Positions 20,254 to 21,356 of a stretch of DNA of 21,356 nucleotides are shown piece after piece. Position numbers and translations under genes: made by a program. This stretch comes from a virus, in the IMG/VR virus record IMGVR_UViG_3300025910_000040, positions 1 through 21,356 of that record; one strand, 5' to 3'. Under the pieces are notes generated by a model that was given only the letters and a program-made list of their open reading frames with translations, was not told the DNA's origin and searched no databases. Each line of letters opens with the position of its first letter. Position 1 is the stretch's first letter.

Positions 20254-21356
20254 TGACAACTACATTATTGAGATTAACAGATGGAGAAACTACAATCAAT
20301 TTTTCAGTAGGTGATGGCGAAAAGTTGATTGAGTACACTCCTCAAATTGCTCTATCATTTACACAATACATTGACGATGAATTTGATGTAGTTTTTCTGG
20401 ATACACCATCAAACAATCGTATTAATATTCAGAAAACAAATAGACTATTTGAGCAAGCTAGAAATTATAAAAGCTCTGAAACAGGCAGAAAGGTTTATAT
20501 TGAAATTGATCCTGCAAGCTCTGGGCAATATTGGCGGTCATTGATAACAAATGGGAAGATTGATCTAAATAAAGATGTTATCAGTCCTACGTGGGACACT
20601 CATTTCAAGCTAATAATTCATATAACACGCCAGCCTTTTTGGGAAGGTGAATTAACACAGATACCACTTTCTAATAGTTCTGCTGAAAACAATACCAGCG
20701 GTATAACTATCTCTAATTCATCAAGAGAAATATTCGATCTGTCTATGTTATGGGATGACGAAACTCCTATACTGTGGGATGACGAAAGCGAGATTGAATG
20801 GGAAGAGGGTTCGGGCGCGGAAAACTTTGTTGATTTAGTTGCAGCAGATATTATTGGTGATTTGCCCGCACCTATCAAAGTTGAATTAGAGCATACAAAA
20901 AGTGGTGCTGATGCTGCTAAAGAGTTTTATATTTGGCATAATGTTTATAGTAATCCTACTTCATTCACTCATATACTGGAAGCAGAGGACGCTAGTGGTT
21001 CAACTGTTACACCATCAGGAGCAGACAGCACAAGCTCTAACAATCAATATGCCACATTAGCATGGACAAATTTGAATGAAACATTGATTGCCGAGTGGGC
21101 GTTATCTGACACATTGATGACCAATGCGGCAGGTGGTCGTTTTGCAGTACTAGCACGCTGGCGTGGAGTGTTCCCATATACAAATGCTTGGATGCGTTTG
21201 AAGTTACTAACAGCAAATGATAATGTTTTATGGAGTGGTGATCTAAAGTTAATATCATCAGTCAAAGAGCTTGCGTTTTTGGACTCATTGCGATTGCCGC
21301 CTTATCTCGCCAACCAAGCATCAATCAAAGATATAAAAATGCAGCTATATGGTTAC
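20253..21356 (+). CDS. Distal tail / baseplate protein, partial at the right edge
   Basis: A frame of 368 codons begins at ATG 20253 (TAATG overlap with the tape measure) and is open to the end of the window. The first 140 residues look like a beta-rich tail-hub domain (ending about WDTHFKLIIHITRQPFW). A Trp/Asp/Glu-rich linker with repeated LWDDE follows (about 166-184). After this comes a second beta-rich region, ending RFAVLARWRGVFPYTNAW and beyond, which resembles a jelly-roll or carbohydrate-binding module. Position after the tape measure fits a Dit-like distal tail protein. The 3' end and any receptor-binding domain lie outside the window. Confidence 0.6.
   Translation, partial: MTTTLLRLTDGETTINFSVGDGEKLIEYTPQIALSFTQYIDDEFDVVFLDTPSNNRINIQKTNRLFEQARNYKSSETGRKVYIEIDPASSGQYWRSLITNGKIDLNKDVISPTWDTHFKLIIHITRQPFWEGELTQIPLSNSSAENNTSGITISNSSREIFDLSMLWDDETPILWDDESEIEWEEGSGAENFVDLVAADIIGDLPAPIKVELEHTKSGADAAKEFYIWHNVYSNPTSFTHILEAEDASGSTVTPSGADSTSSNNQYATLAWTNLNETLIAEWALSDTLMTNAAGGRFAVLARWRGVFPYTNAWMRLKLLTANDNVLWSGDLKLISSVKELAFLDSLRLPPYLANQASIKDIKMQLYGY

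Noticed and set aside
20618-21265. Leftward frames under the distal tail gene
   Set aside because: They are antisense to an uninterrupted rightward frame that continues the tail operon with a TAATG overlap.
1-21356. tRNA genes, CRISPR arrays, insertion sequences or integrase
   Set aside because: By eye I found no cloverleaf with T-loop consensus, no regularly spaced repeats, no transposase motifs and no recombinase gene. A covariance search for tRNAs was not possible.

Overview
The window is the structural (morphogenesis) half of an AT-rich tailed-phage genome, or of an integrated prophage or phage-plasmid, together with a small leftward replication and accessory block. The virion genes follow the standard order of a long, non-contractile-tailed (siphovirus-like) phage: terminase small and large subunits, SPP1-type portal, MuF-type minor head protein, scaffold, HK97-fold major capsid, head-tail connectors, tail terminator, tail tube, a frameshifted tail-assembly chaperone pair, tape measure and the start of a distal-tail or baseplate protein. 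Ribosome binding sites are of the bacterial AAGGAG type. No gene identifies the host. No integrase, repressor, tRNA, CRISPR array or insertion sequence is visible.

Positions 1-2860 (leftward genes): a partial gene and two small hypothetical genes, two of which share an identical 19-bp leader; a 600-bp gene-poor stretch with two strong hairpins and a leftward promoter overlapped by a perfect operator-like palindrome; a SLOG-fold (DUF2493-like) gene; a TATCA/TGATA-rich spacer that may be an origin; and a RepA-like RecA-fold ATPase with a C-terminal winged helix. The ATPase has its own promoter and a long leader with a terminator-like 26-bp stem whose loop can pair with upstream leader sequence.

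Positions 2880-11066 (rightward): a small two-TM holin-like protein, a short hypothetical, a membrane-anchored coiled coil, an SH3-like protein, then TerS, TerL, portal, a LamG/ConA-like lectin-fold protein, MuF and a run of small hypotheticals. The run is broken by a 190-nt hairpin-rich gap with a 16-bp direct repeat.

Positions 11067-21356: a second rightward unit begins. Its leader carries the same 14-bp palindromic site seen before the first rightward unit, plus a strong hairpin. It encodes scaffold and capsid, then an unusual three-gene insert (two glycosyltransferase-like genes and a SAM methyltransferase), then connectors and tail genes. Most genes overlap by 1-11 nt, which suggests translational coupling.

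The observations most worth following are: (1) a textbook -1 frameshift signal (A AAA AAC, 8-nt spacer, all-GC 6-bp stem) joining the tail chaperones; (2) the glycosyltransferase/methyltransferase insert between capsid and connectors; (3) the attenuator or pseudoknot-like leader of the replication gene; (4) the repeated TATCGTACGATATA site before both rightward units; (5) the structured 190-nt gap in the head module; and (6) a promoter-operator driving a roughly 370-nt transcript with no convincing ORF.
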